DNA of 64,000 nt from an uncultured Prevotellaceae bacterium (GCA_902780635.1 CACZGH010000008.1:50948-114947), one strand, 5' to 3'; shown: positions 1 through 7,936, counted from the first letter of the stretch. The notes: generated from the sequence alone by a model not told the origin. Numbers and translations: made by a program.

Positions 1-46
1 CTTTGCCCTTTGATAATCACACGTTTTCGTCTATCTTTCTAAAGCT

Positions 47-718
47 TTGGCAGAAATACTCAAATATCTCGTTGATACAGACACGCAAATATTCCTTGAT
101 GTCAATGCGTGTCACAATGCGTTTTGGGATGTCTTCATGCCTCTATATAGCAGCAAGTTTGTGTGGGCATTCTTCTATCTCAGCCTGCTCTATCTTATCG
201 CACGAAATTATACATGGAAGGTCACATTGCTATGGCTCTTCGCCACCATTGTGGTTATCACCATTTGCGATCAGGTCACGGCGTCGCTCATCCGGCCGTG
301 GGTGGCAAGGCTGAGGCCCAGCAACCTCCAGAATCCCATTTCTGATGTGGTGCATGTGGTCAATGGGTATCGGGGTGGAAACTATAGTTTTCCTTCCGCA
401 CATGCTGCCAACAGTTGGGGACTGGCCATCTTCATCACCATGCTTTTCCGCAACCGGTGGCTGTCTCTTTCTATCATCGCATGGGCCTTGCTCACCTGCT
501 ACTCGCGTATGTACCTTGGCGTGCATTATTTTGGCGACTTGCTGATCGGCATGCTCATCGGATGTTTGGGGGCGTGCCTCGTCTACCTGATACTCACACG
601 TTTCACCGACATCAAAAAACCGGAAAAAATTGAGCAGGCCTACGTGCCTATCGTGGCGTTGGTGGCCACTGTGGTCGTGTTTCTTGTTATCTCCGCGTAT
701 AAATGCTTCTGGCCATGA
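47..718 (+). CDS. PAP2-family membrane phosphatase
   Basis: Membrane phosphatase of the PAP2 (type 2 phosphatidic acid phosphatase) superfamily, which hydrolyses lipid phosphates or undecaprenyl diphosphate at the cytoplasmic membrane. The three family motifs are visible in order: the Arg-Pro segment RPWVARLRP, PSAHAAN, and SRMYLGVHYFGD with its catalytic His. Several hydrophobic segments surround them, and the 223-residue length fits the family. The frame has no ATG near its beginning; an in-frame stop lies at 14-16, so TTG at 47 is the best start and aligns with the usual N-terminus (an acidic stretch, then FLDVN). The stop codon overlaps the next gene's ATG (ATGA at 715-718), so the two are probably co-translated. 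The exact lipid substrate, phosphatidate or undecaprenyl diphosphate, cannot be told. Confidence 0.88.
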   Translation: MAEILKYLVDTDTQIFLDVNACHNAFWDVFMPLYSSKFVWAFFYLSLLYLIARNYTWKVTLLWLFATIVVITICDQVTASLIRPWVARLRPSNLQNPISDVVHVVNGYRGGNYSFPSAHAANSWGLAIFITMLFRNRWLSLSIIAWALLTCYSRMYLGVHYFGDLLIGMLIGCLGACLVYLILTRFTDIKKPEKIEQAYVPIVALVATVVVFLVISAYKCFWP

Positions 719-1401
719 CCATCCGACCCATCGCTACTTTCCATTCGCCTTTCTCTTCAAAATTCGGCATACCACGTCAGAGTGGGGTGGTGCCACAGTT
801 AAAAGGGACCATCTGCTTCCAGCCTGAATACCGCTCGCCAGACTTCATCCGCGGTATCGAGGAATATGACTATCTGTGGCTCCTATGGCTCTTCTCTGCC
901 AATAATGCAACGCGCGGGGGTGCCACTGTCCGTCCACCGTTGCTCGGTGGCAACCAGTCGATGGGGGTTTTTGCCACTCGCTCTCCTTATAGGCCCAACC
1001 CTATCGGTCTTTCCTCTGTGCGTGTGGAGCAAGTTTGTTATGACACGCCCGATGGCCCCATCATCCATGTCGCAGGTGCCGACTTGATGGATGGCACACC
1101 CATCATTGACATCAAGCCTTATCTGGAGTATGCCGACAGTCATCAAGACATCAGAAGCGGCTTCACCGACACGCATCCCTGGCAACTCTTGCAGGTGGTC
1201 ATCCCTGAGCACATCCGCACCGGCTACGATGCCGATTTTCTGGATATCGTCTCAGAAGTTCTGGCGCAAGACCCGCGCCCGCATTTTCATCACGACCCCA
1301 CCCGTGTCTATGGCATGACTTATGATGGTCACGACATCCGCTTCCAAGTCGATGGCGGTGTGCTCACCGTCATCGAGATCTTGCCTGAGCTGCGTAAATA
1401 A
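715..1401 (+). CDS. trmO: tRNA (N6-threonylcarbamoyladenosine37-N6)-methyltransferase, TrmO family
   Basis: Homologue of TrmO (YaeB/TsaA), which uses S-adenosylmethionine to methylate t6A37 in tRNAs that read ACY codons. The sequence shows the family signatures: IRPIATFHSPF at the N-terminus, a central RSPYRPNPIGLS segment, and the DGTPIIDIKPY motif. The C-terminal part continues with the small domain usual in bacterial TrmO, giving 228 residues. An ATG lies at 703, but the ATG at 715 overlaps the preceding stop codon and gives the standard N-terminus MTIRPIATF, so it is preferred. The gene probably forms an operon with the PAP2 gene. Identification is firm at family level. Confidence 0.88.
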   Translation: MTIRPIATFHSPFSSKFGIPRQSGVVPQLKGTICFQPEYRSPDFIRGIEEYDYLWLLWLFSANNATRGGATVRPPLLGGNQSMGVFATRSPYRPNPIGLSSVRVEQVCYDTPDGPIIHVAGADLMDGTPIIDIKPYLEYADSHQDIRSGFTDTHPWQLLQVVIPEHIRTGYDADFLDIVSEVLAQDPRPHFHHDPTRVYGMTYDGHDIRFQVDGGVLTVIEILPELRK

Positions 1402-1568
1402 TAAATTTACACTTTTTTTTATCAAGAAAAATTTGCAGTTTACTAAAAAATAATGTACTTTTTCAGTGAAGTTTTGGAAACTTTTCAAATTAGAGCTGTT
1501 TTTCAGTCATCAATATGGATGTTGATGAAATTATTCTATGTCAATAATAAACAAAAAATAACTACAAT

Positions 1569-1778
1569 ATGAAAAAGAATTATATTGCACCACAAACAGA
1601 TGTGGAGAATGTGATCACGATGCATGTGATGGCTGCTACCAATATTGATCAAGTAATCAATCTGAATACAACTGGCTTAGATGGTTCGGAGTTGCAGCTT
1701 GAAGGTCCCGGTGATGGTACGGACGCCCATGGTGGCGCACCCAGAACAAACGGAAGTGGCAGTCTGTGGGAGGATTAG
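1569..1778 (+). CDS. Small peptide of unknown function, MKKNYIAP type
   Basis: A 69-residue product with the N-terminus MKKNYIAPQTDVENV followed by a Met/Ala patch (VMAAT) and a glycine-rich acidic tail. Short proteins beginning MKKxYIxPxxxV are common in Prevotella and Bacteroides genomes, and I know of no function for them. The ATG follows an A-rich stretch, as is usual for Bacteroidetes starts. The gene stands alone between trmO and tRNA-Phe. The VMAAT patch could be a cleavage or leader boundary, but no modification or export gene is nearby. That it is a gene is supported by its characteristic N-terminus; its role is unknown. Confidence 0.6.
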   Translation: MKKNYIAPQTDVENVITMHVMAATNIDQVINLNTTGLDGSELQLEGPGDGTDAHGGAPRTNGSGSLWED

Positions 1779-1844
1779 TCCTAGCAGGGTAGTTGATGCC
1801 AATTCCTTAACAAAGGTTAATTTTTGAAACTTTTGGGCGAATCA

Positions 1845-1876
1845 TTTCGCCAAATCAAAAATAATGACTACCTTTG
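1845..1876 (+). promoter_or_regulatory. Promoter of tRNA-Phe
   Basis: The -7 element TACCTTTG at 1869-1876 matches the Bacteroidetes consensus TAnnTTTG exactly. TTTC at 1845-1848, 20 bp upstream, is a one-mismatch -33 element. Transcription would start near 1881, about 17 bases before the mature tRNA. Confidence 0.6.
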
Positions 1877-1897
1877 CACCCGCAAATGAGCAGTAAT

Positions 1898-1970
1898 GGT
1901 GCCTTAGCTCAGTTGGTAGAGCATCGGACTGAAAATCCGTGTGTCCCCGGTTCGATTCCTGGAGGTACCA
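1898..1970 (+). tRNA. tRNA-Phe (anticodon GAA)
   Basis: A 73-nucleotide cloverleaf: acceptor GGTGCCT with AGGTACC, D-stem GCTC with GAGC, anticodon loop CTGAAAA giving GAA, T-loop TTCGATT and discriminator A. The terminal CCA is not encoded. Three positions are non-canonical: a G-U pair in the acceptor stem, a U-U at the outer end of the anticodon stem, and a C-U mismatch in the middle of the T-stem. A Bacteroidetes promoter lies just upstream and a hairpin terminator just downstream, so it is transcribed alone. Confidence 0.93.
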
Positions 1971-1986
1971 CTCCTCCTTTCATTAT

Positions 1987-2017
1987 CCCGGTCATCCGCA
2001 AGGAGCCGGGTTTTTTT
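1987..2017 (+). terminator. Intrinsic terminator after tRNA-Phe
   Basis: CCCGG at 1987-1991 pairs with CCGGG at 2006-2010. An inner TCC/GGA stem is closed by a GCAA tetraloop, and seven T follow (2011-2017). Confidence 0.75.
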
Positions 2018-2036
2018 GTGCCCTTTACCAAAAAAA

Positions 2037-2098
2037 TCCCCTCCCCTTTGGGGAGGGTTAGGGAGGGGTGTTAGGGTTAGGGCGGGGTGTTAGGTTTT
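2037..2098. repeat. G-rich palindromic intergenic repeat, copy A
   Basis: The palindrome CCCTCCCCTTTGGGGAGGG is followed by GGGTTAGGG-type runs and ends about 9 bp from the thiL stop codon. It shares about 34 bp with the copy at 6287-6343, with a single difference in that stretch. On the coding strand of thiL it reads as a C-rich stretch followed by a hairpin, so it would form the 3' end of the transcript. Several GGG runs could form a G-quadruplex on the plus strand. Confidence 0.7.
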
Positions 2099-2106
2099 GC
2101 AGTGCG

Positions 2107-3171
2107 CTATCCCTTCAGCGGATTCCACCCTTGTGCTTTCAGTGCAAACTCCTGACCGTCTCGGGTGACAAGCATGCTGCCAAGGTTTTCTGCTGTGATG
2201 TGTCCGATCACCTTCACATCTTCCATTTCCTGTATTTTCTCATAGTCGCCGATGCTCACTGTGAAGAGCAACTCATAGTCCTCGCCGCCGTTCAGCGCGC
2301 AGGTTGTCACATTCATGTTCAGCTCCTCAGCCATCACCGCAGTCTGGTAGTCGATGGGCAGGTTCTTTTCGTAGACACGGCAGCCGCAGTGGCTTTGTTC
2401 GCAGATATGCAGCAACTCGCTGCTCAGGCCGTCGCTGATATCCATCATCGACGTGGCACGGATATTCATCTCACGCAGACGGGCGATGATGTCGCCACGG
2501 GCCTCCGGCTTAATCTGTCGTTCTATGATATACTCTTTGCCGGCAAAGTCGGGCTGGAAATGGGCCAGCTGCTCCAACGCCTGACGCCCTTTCTTACGTG
2601 CCTCCTCCACTTGTTGGTAGTAGACAGTCTTTTCTCGTTCCAGAAGCTGCAGACCCATATAGGCGGCACCTAAGTTGCCACTCACGCAGATGAGGTCGGT
2701 GTCTTTGGCGCCACTGCGGTAGACGATATCCTCACGTGCAGCCTCGCCGATACAGGTGATGCTGATAGCCAGGCCGGTGTACGACGAGGTCGTGTCGCCG
2801 CCTACGATGTCTATGCCCCAACGGTCGCATGCTAAGCGCAGACCGTTGTAAAACGCTTCCAAATCCTCTACTTGAAAACGCTTGCTCAGGGCGATGCTCA
2901 CCACCATCTGTCGGGGGGTGCCGTTCATGGCAAAGATGTCGCTGATGTTGACCATCGCCGACTTGTAGCCTAAGTGTTCCATGTCGATATACGTTAAGTC
3001 GAAATGGATGCCTTCCATCAGCATGTCGGTGGTCACAAGCACTTCTTTGTCGGGGTAGTGCAGCACAGCACAGTCGTCTCCCACGCCGCGTAGGGTCGAT
3101 GAGTTACGGGGTTTTAGGTCGTCTGTGAGGTGGTGTATCAGTCCAAATTCACCCAGTTTTGATATATCCAT
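2107..3171 (-). CDS. thiL: Thiamine-monophosphate kinase
   Basis: ThiL phosphorylates thiamine monophosphate to thiamine diphosphate with ATP, the last step of cofactor synthesis, in the cytosol. Family features seen are the N-terminal GEFGLIHHL, the glycine/Asp segment RGVGDDCAV, the TTDMLMEGIHFD metal-binding stretch, GGDTTSS, and the late SMMDISDGLSSEL and LNGGEDYELLFT motifs. The length of 354 residues is normal. The start is ATG at 3171. It is the last gene of a leftward run (sppA, lpxK, thiL) whose members are separated by repeat-filled spacers and have no shared metabolic theme. No thiamine riboswitch was recognised upstream. Confidence 0.93.
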   Translation of the reverse strand: MDISKLGEFGLIHHLTDDLKPRNSSTLRGVGDDCAVLHYPDKEVLVTTDMLMEGIHFDLTYIDMEHLGYKSAMVNISDIFAMNGTPRQMVVSIALSKRFQVEDLEAFYNGLRLACDRWGIDIVGGDTTSSYTGLAISITCIGEAAREDIVYRSGAKDTDLICVSGNLGAAYMGLQLLEREKTVYYQQVEEARKKGRQALEQLAHFQPDFAGKEYIIERQIKPEARGDIIARLREMNIRATSMMDISDGLSSELLHICEQSHCGCRVYEKNLPIDYQTAVMAEELNMNVTTCALNGGEDYELLFTVSIGDYEKIQEMEDVKVIGHITAENLGSMLVTRDGQEFALKAQGWNPLKG

Positions 3172-3246
3172 AGTTTTTGCTTTTCGTTGTTCGATATTTT
3201 ATTTGCCTTTCGCTGTTAGCTGTTAGCTATTCGCAGTGGTAACTAC

Positions 3247-3318
3247 CTCCCCCTCTAAGTTAGAGGTTGCCCTCCCTCGGAAAACGAGGGAGTAGAAGGG
3301 AGTGTTAGGGGGGAGTGT
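3247..3318. repeat. Palindromic intergenic repeat region, copy B
   Basis: Two palindromes lie side by side: CTAACTTAGAGG-like arms around 3250-3270, and CCCTCCCTCGGAAAACGAGGGAG-type arms around 3270-3295. A G-rich tail (GTTAGGGGGGAGTG) then runs almost to the lpxK stop codon at 3324. It resembles the copies at 2037 and 6287 in position and composition but is more diverged. Confidence 0.55.
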
Positions 3319-3323
3319 GTTTT

Positions 3324-4373
3324 TTATTCTTCTTTCGCTATTCGCTTTATTTCTCGGTCAAATTTTTCCCCCTCATCAAAAAGAAACTTCACTTCGATGG
3401 GCACTTCGAAGAGATGGTGCCTCACCTCCTCACTCAGTCCGCCAACTCCTTGCAATCTTGCAGCGTCTTTCTCTGTGGTAACAATCAACTTTGGCGAAGG
3501 TAGAGAGGCAAAAGCATTGTTGATATCGGAGATATCTTTGGCCGTGAAGTGATGATGGTCAGGATAGTTCAGACAACTGACATGTGGGGTGTGCGACTTG
3601 AGCATTTCCATCAACGGCAGAGGTCTTGCGATACCCGTGACGAGCAGGATGTGGTCGTCGGAGCACAGATGATCGAGAGGCTTGTCTGCCCCACAATACA
3701 TAGGCTTCAAGTCTTGATATGCCATAGTGGAGAAAAACAGTGTCTGCGATGACTTCAGACGGAGCGACTGCGTGATCTGGAGACGCTCCGCCTCACTCAA
3801 CGATGGTGGACATTTCGTCACAACCACCATGTCTGCACGACGCCGGCCACTCCATGGCTCACGCAACTGACCGGCGGGCAACAAGTGGTCAGAGTAAATC
3901 GGACGGTGATAATCCATGAGCAGGATGGTCAGACTGGCTTTCACATAACGATGTTGGAAAGCGTCGTCAAGTAAGATTACCTCGGTCTGACGGGTGCGCT
4001 TGTCTGTCTCTATCTGGCAGATGCCCTTGCAGCGGTCCTCGCATACGGCGACGGTCAACGAAGGAAATTTTGTCTTCATCTGACAGGGCTCGTCGCCGAT
4101 GTCGAGGGCGGTCGACTGTCGGTCAGCCAGCACATATCCTTTCGTCTTGCGCTTGTAGCCTCTGCTCAGCACAGCCACTTTGTGGCAGGGTGAGAGCAGT
4201 CGGATGAGGTACTCCACATGAGGAGTCTTGCCTGTGCCGCCAACGGTGAGGTTGCCCACACAGATGGTGGGTGTGTCAAATTGCCTGCTCTTGAGCACCC
4301 CGGCATCGAAGAGCAGGTTGCGCACACGCACCCCAAGGCCGTACAGCCAACTGAAAGGTAATAAGTACCACAT
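3324..4373 (-). CDS. lpxK: Tetraacyldisaccharide 4'-kinase
   Basis: LpxK phosphorylates the 4' position of the lipid A disaccharide at the inner membrane, a late step of lipid A synthesis. The N-terminus WYLLPFSWLYGLGVRVRN is the usual membrane-associated helix. It is followed by the P-loop GNLTVGGTGKTPH, by LSRGYKRKTKGY, the DDAFQHRYVK segment, and LPAGQLREPWSGRRRAD. At 349 residues it is full length. A GTG codon lies three codons upstream at 4382, but ATG at 4373 gives the standard N-terminus. The gene starts about 30 bp after the sppA stop codon, suggesting co-transcription. Confidence 0.93.
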   Translation of the reverse strand: MWYLLPFSWLYGLGVRVRNLLFDAGVLKSRQFDTPTICVGNLTVGGTGKTPHVEYLIRLLSPCHKVAVLSRGYKRKTKGYVLADRQSTALDIGDEPCQMKTKFPSLTVAVCEDRCKGICQIETDKRTRQTEVILLDDAFQHRYVKASLTILLMDYHRPIYSDHLLPAGQLREPWSGRRRADMVVVTKCPPSLSEAERLQITQSLRLKSSQTLFFSTMAYQDLKPMYCGADKPLDHLCSDDHILLVTGIARPLPLMEMLKSHTPHVSCLNYPDHHHFTAKDISDINNAFASLPSPKLIVTTEKDAARLQGVGGLSEEVRHHLFEVPIEVKFLFDEGEKFDREIKRIAKEE

Positions 4374-4402
4374 TTCTCTCACCTCTCACCTCTTACCTCT
4401 CA

Positions 4403-6181
4403 CTACCTCAGATTCAACTGATATGGCAGACGTGCCTGGATGGCATTCTGGCGGTTGATGTTCTTGAGGAAGAGCAGGGGCTCGTAATACTCACCCAGGG
4501 TGGCGCGCATCGCCTCGTCGAGATAATTGCCAGAACTACCTTCGGTGGCTTCCATCAGCTGTTCGAAAACGTCAGGAAGGGCGGGGTAGGAACTGGTGTA
4601 ATATTTGTCGAGCTTGGCCAGTTTGGCAGCCTTGGCGACGGCTACATCCAAACCTCCTAACTCGTCCACCAACTTATTTTTCAGACCGTCCTGACCCAAC
4701 CATACTCGGCCCTGGGCGATTTTCTCCACAGCGTCGACACTCATCTTGCGGCCGGTGGCCACACGGGAGCGGAACAGGCTGTAACCGCGGTCGATATAGG
4801 TGTCAAGATAGCTCATCTCCTCTGGGCTGAATGGGCGTGACATCGTACCGAAGTTGCTGAACTTGTTGGTCTTCACCTCGTCAAACTTCACACCGAGTTT
4901 CTCTTTCAACAGGCCGCTCGCGTCGGGGAACATACCAAAGATGCCAATGCTGCCGGTCAGTGTGGTAGGCTCGGCCACAATCCAATTGCTACCACAGCTG
5001 ATATAGTAACCACCAGAAGCAGCCATGCCACCCATTGACACGACGACGGGTTTCTTGGCTTTCAGCACCTCCACCGCATGCCAGATCTGCTCTGAGGCAT
5101 AGGCACTGCCGCCACCACTGTTCACACGCAGCACCACGGCTTTCACGTCGTCGTCCTTGGTCAGTTTCTCCAGGTCCTTGCACACCACTTGGGCGTCGAT
5201 AACAGAACCGCCGCTTGTCAAGCCCTGTGCCTGTCCGTCGACGATATCGCCCACGGCATAGTAGACGGCGATCTCGTCGCCTTCGCTGCTCTTCGACTTC
5301 ACATTCTGCATGTCGGCGATGCTCAACTGGTTCACCCTGTCGTCATCTTTCAGCTTGAGCAACTTCTTGATCTCGCCTTTCACCTCGTCGGTGTAGAGAG
5401 TGCCGTCGATGATTTTTTTCTTCAGGAGTGTCGGGGCGTCGTTGAAGATAAGCATGTCGTCCACGTAGGCGTTGAGGGTCTCAGCGGAAATCTTGCGGCT
5501 GGCGCAGATGTCTTTCACCACATTGTCCCAGATGCCGTTGATGTAGACGGTCACCTGCTCGCGGTTGGCGTCGCTCATCTTGTCGGCGGTGAACATCTCT
5601 GGAGCGCTCTTGTAGGCACCTACCTTCGAGAGCTGCATCTTCACGCCAAATTTGCTCATCAGGTCTTTCAAGAACATAGGTTCGGCGGCGATACCGTGAA
5701 GGTCTACCTGACCTTGGGGGTTGAGATATATCTTGTCGGCAACGGATGCTATATAATAGGTGGCCTGGGTGTAAGTGTCGGCGTAGGACACGATCCACTT
5801 ACCGCTCTTCTTGAAGTCTACAAGAGCGTGACGCAGAGCCTGCATCGATGCCCATGAGTCGGGTGAGTACATGCCGGCCTCGATGTAGATACCCTTGATA
5901 TCATCATTCTCCTTGGCTTTCTTAATGGCTATAAGGGCCTCGTCAAGACCTGTCGATGTCACACCTCCACCACTGAAGAGGGAGAATACATCCTCACTGC
6001 CACGCTCATCGAGGCTGCCAGAGAGGTTCATCACCATCACGCTATTGTCATCCACAGACTTCGTGGCGCTAGTGGAGGCTACCATGCCCACCAGACACAT
6101 CACTCCAAGAAATCCGAAGATCAGAAAAAACAAGAATATGCCCACTACAGTGGCACACGTCATCTTAAAAAAATCTTTCAT
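4403..6181 (-). CDS. sppA: Signal peptide peptidase SppA, 67K type
   Basis: SppA is a membrane-anchored serine protease that degrades leftover signal peptides. The product of 592 residues is the long, double-domain type. An N-terminal membrane segment spans about residues 8-35. The catalytic Lys is K191 in KVGAYKSAPE, in the N-terminal half. The nucleophile Ser is S389 in GGMAASGGYYIS, in the C-terminal half, preceded by RVNSGGGSAYASE and followed by TLTGSIGIFG. The start is ATG at 6181. It lies upstream of lpxK in a leftward run. It is separated from the upstream epimerase gene by about 160 bp of simple and palindromic repeats. Confidence 0.95.
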   Translation of the reverse strand: MKDFFKMTCATVVGIFLFFLIFGFLGVMCLVGMVASTSATKSVDDNSVMVMNLSGSLDERGSEDVFSLFSGGGVTSTGLDEALIAIKKAKENDDIKGIYIEAGMYSPDSWASMQALRHALVDFKKSGKWIVSYADTYTQATYYIASVADKIYLNPQGQVDLHGIAAEPMFLKDLMSKFGVKMQLSKVGAYKSAPEMFTADKMSDANREQVTVYINGIWDNVVKDICASRKISAETLNAYVDDMLIFNDAPTLLKKKIIDGTLYTDEVKGEIKKLLKLKDDDRVNQLSIADMQNVKSKSSEGDEIAVYYAVGDIVDGQAQGLTSGGSVIDAQVVCKDLEKLTKDDDVKAVVLRVNSGGGSAYASEQIWHAVEVLKAKKPVVVSMGGMAASGGYYISCGSNWIVAEPTTLTGSIGIFGMFPDASGLLKEKLGVKFDEVKTNKFSNFGTMSRPFSPEEMSYLDTYIDRGYSLFRSRVATGRKMSVDAVEKIAQGRVWLGQDGLKNKLVDELGGLDVAVAKAAKLAKLDKYYTSSYPALPDVFEQLMEATEGSSGNYLDEAMRATLGEYYEPLLFLKNINRQNAIQARLPYQLNLR

Positions 6182-6229
6182 AATCGTATTGTTTTGTTCG
6201 TTGTTGCTTTGTTCGGGTTGTGCGGTTCG

Positions 6230-6270
6230 CTTTTCGCCTTTCGCTTTTTGCCTTTCGCTTTTTGCCTTTC
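6230..6270. repeat. Short tandem repeat, 15-bp period
   Basis: Two to three copies of a CGCTTTTTGCCTTT-like unit lie upstream of sppA. Related CTTTCGCTTTT-type strings occur near 3174-3235 and 18391-18432, always between genes. Confidence 0.6.
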
Positions 6271-6286
6271 CCTGTCGCCTTCTGAT

Positions 6287-6343
6287 TCCCTCCCCTTTGG
6301 GGAGGGTTAGGGTGGGGTGTTCGGGTTCGGGTTCGGGTTCGGT
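6287..6343. repeat. G-rich palindromic intergenic repeat, copy C, with GGGTTC run
   Basis: The palindrome CCCTCCCCTTTGGGGAGGG is followed by GTTAGGGTGGGGTGTT and then about four GGGTTC units that end directly at the epimerase stop codon (6344). Its first 34 bp match the copy at 2037 with one difference. Confidence 0.7.
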
Positions 6344-7384
6344 TTATCTAATCGGATTTTTCTCCGATTGATACCATTTGATAAACTCTTGTATCCCCTC
6401 ATGCAGACGCACACAAGGCTTGTAGCCGATCTCCTGCTCCAACTTGGTGGTGTCGGCATTGGTCATATACACATCGCCCGGCTGCATCGGTTTCATCACC
6501 ATGTCGGCCTTGGTGCCAAGGGCCTCTTCGATCTCATGGATGAAGTCCATCAGCTTCACAGGGTGTGAACAGCCGATGTTGTACACACGGAAAGGCACCT
6601 CGTTAGGGCATTGCTCTGCCACTGGTGGTTGGTCCAGACATTGGATGCTGCCGGTGGCGATATCGTCGATAAAGGTGAAGTCGCGGATCATGTCGCCGTT
6701 GTTGAACACATTGATGGGCTTCCCCTTAGAGATGGCACTGGCGAAGAGCATTGGAGCCATGTCAGGACGGCCCCAAGGACCGTACACCGTGAAGTAGCGC
6801 AGTCCGGTGGCAGGGATGCCGTAGAGCTTGCTGTAGCTGTGGGCCATCAGCTCATTCGACTTTTTGCTGGCGGCATAGAGGCTCACAGGGTTGTCCACCT
6901 TGTCTTCCTCAGAGAAAGGTGCTTTCACGTTCAGGCCATATACCGAACTTGATGAGGCGAAGAGCAAATGCTTGACGGGGTGGTTGCGACAGGCCTCTAA
7001 GATATTGAGAAAGCCTACGAGATTGCTCGTCAGATAAGCGTAGGGATTGGTGATGGAATAACGCACGCCGGCTTGGGCTGCCAAATTGATGACTTTGTCG
7101 AAATGCTCAGTGGCAAACAGGCTATCGAGCGACTCTTTGTCTTCTATGCCCATGCGCACGAAACGCAGACCTGGCAGCGTTGTGCTCTCCACCATCTGGC
7201 CCCAAGGCACATCGTCTATCTGCTGAGCCGGGATGCCCAACTCGCGCAGACGGCCTAATTTCAGGCGGATGTCATAATAGTCGTTGATGTTGTCCAGTCC
7301 TACCACTTCGTCACCTCTCTTGGCGAGAAGGTACGATATCTTGGAGCCGATGAATCCGGCGGCTCCTGTCACAAGAATCTTCAT
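6344..7384 (-). CDS. NAD-dependent nucleotide-sugar epimerase, UDP-glucuronate 4-epimerase type
   Basis: Short-chain dehydrogenase-fold epimerase that most resembles UDP-glucuronate 4-epimerases (CapI/LpsL), which make UDP-galacturonate for surface polysaccharides. Visible are the Rossmann motif TGAAGFIG (residues 6-13), DNINDYYDIRLK, the catalytic Ser cluster around 144-147, and the YxxxK pair Y170/K174. At 346 residues from the chosen start it is full length. An in-frame ATG exists at 7432, but a well-formed promoter at 7420-7450 lies between the two, so MKILVTG at 7384 is the real start. The gene is divergent from gtrA. UDP-glucose or UDP-GlcNAc 4-epimerase activity remains possible. Confidence 0.88.
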   Translation of the reverse strand: MKILVTGAAGFIGSKISYLLAKRGDEVVGLDNINDYYDIRLKLGRLRELGIPAQQIDDVPWGQMVESTTLPGLRFVRMGIEDKESLDSLFATEHFDKVINLAAQAGVRYSITNPYAYLTSNLVGFLNILEACRNHPVKHLLFASSSSVYGLNVKAPFSEEDKVDNPVSLYAASKKSNELMAHSYSKLYGIPATGLRYFTVYGPWGRPDMAPMLFASAISKGKPINVFNNGDMIRDFTFIDDIATGSIQCLDQPPVAEQCPNEVPFRVYNIGCSHPVKLMDFIHEIEEALGTKADMVMKPMQPGDVYMTNADTTKLEQEIGYKPCVRLHEGIQEFIKWYQSEKNPIR

Positions 7385-7419
7385 GTCTTTTATGTCTTTT
7401 CTGAGAAAATAATATTTGG

Positions 7420-7450
7420 CAAAAATAATCAAAAAAAATGAGAATACAAA
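7420..7450 (-). promoter_or_regulatory. Promoter of the epimerase gene
   Basis: On the minus strand TTTG (7447-7450) and TATTTTTG (7420-7427) are separated by 19 bp, an exact match to the Bacteroidetes consensus. Transcription would start near 7415, about 30 bases before ATG 7384. Confidence 0.75.
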
Positions 7451-7459
7451 AAAATATAC

Positions 7460-7467
7460 TATTTTTG
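7460..7467 (+). promoter_or_regulatory. -7 element of gtrA-family gene
   Basis: TATTTTTG matches TAnnTTTG. No good TTTG is found at the right distance upstream. A start near 7472 would exclude the in-frame ATG at 7438 and favour ATG 7492. Confidence 0.5.
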
Positions 7468-7491
7468 CATATTCAAAGGAAAACAGGCCGG

Positions 7492-7893
7492 ATGTTCAAG
7501 CGTCTTTTCAACCATACGATGTTCCGATTTCTTGTCGTGGGAGTGGTCAATACCGTGTTTGGCATGACCATTATGTTCGTATTATATAATGTGTTTCATG
7601 TCAGTTATTGGTGGTCATCAGCCGCCAACTATTTCTTCGGCAGTATCCTCAGTTTCGTGCTCAATAAGTGGTACACTTTCCGCCACCATGGCGACACGTG
7701 GAAGTCGGGCCTCAGGTTCACATTGAACATCGTCGTGTGCTATCTCCTTGCCTACGGCATTGCCAAACCCCTGATGCTTTGGATTCTCTCCGGTCAGTCC
7801 ATACAGGTGCAGGAAAACGCGGCTATGCTTGTGGGCGTCGTCCTCTTCACTGCCCTCAATTACGCCGGACAGCGTTTCTTCGCTTTCAAATGA
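7492..7893 (+). CDS. GtrA-family membrane protein
   Basis: Small integral membrane protein of the GtrA/DPMS family, which is associated with the transfer or flipping of lipid-linked sugars for surface polysaccharides. The protein has about four hydrophobic segments. Family features include FRFLVVGVVNTVFG at the first segment, FVLNKWYTFRH after the second, and the ending NYAGQRFFAFK. From ATG 7492 it has 133 residues; an upstream in-frame ATG at 7438 lies ahead of the likely promoter element and adds a non-conserved extension. It is divergent from a nucleotide-sugar epimerase, which fits a polysaccharide role. The partner glycosyltransferase is not adjacent. Confidence 0.85.
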   Translation: MFKRLFNHTMFRFLVVGVVNTVFGMTIMFVLYNVFHVSYWWSSAANYFFGSILSFVLNKWYTFRHHGDTWKSGLRFTLNIVVCYLLAYGIAKPLMLWILSGQSIQVQENAAMLVGVVLFTALNYAGQRFFAFK

Positions 7894-7936
7894 AAGTTCA
7901 TCGAAATCGTCCGTCTCCCGGGTGGAGATAGACCAT

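Noticed and set aside
2047-2098. Telomere-like GGGTTAGGG repeats
   Set aside because: Only a few imperfect units inside an intergenic palindrome family; the window is bacterial and internal, so no telomere is implied.
7385-7432. Longer N-terminus for the epimerase from ATG 7432
   Set aside because: The extension lies across the promoter at 7420-7450 and is absent from the family; the Rossmann motif starts at codon 1 from 7384.
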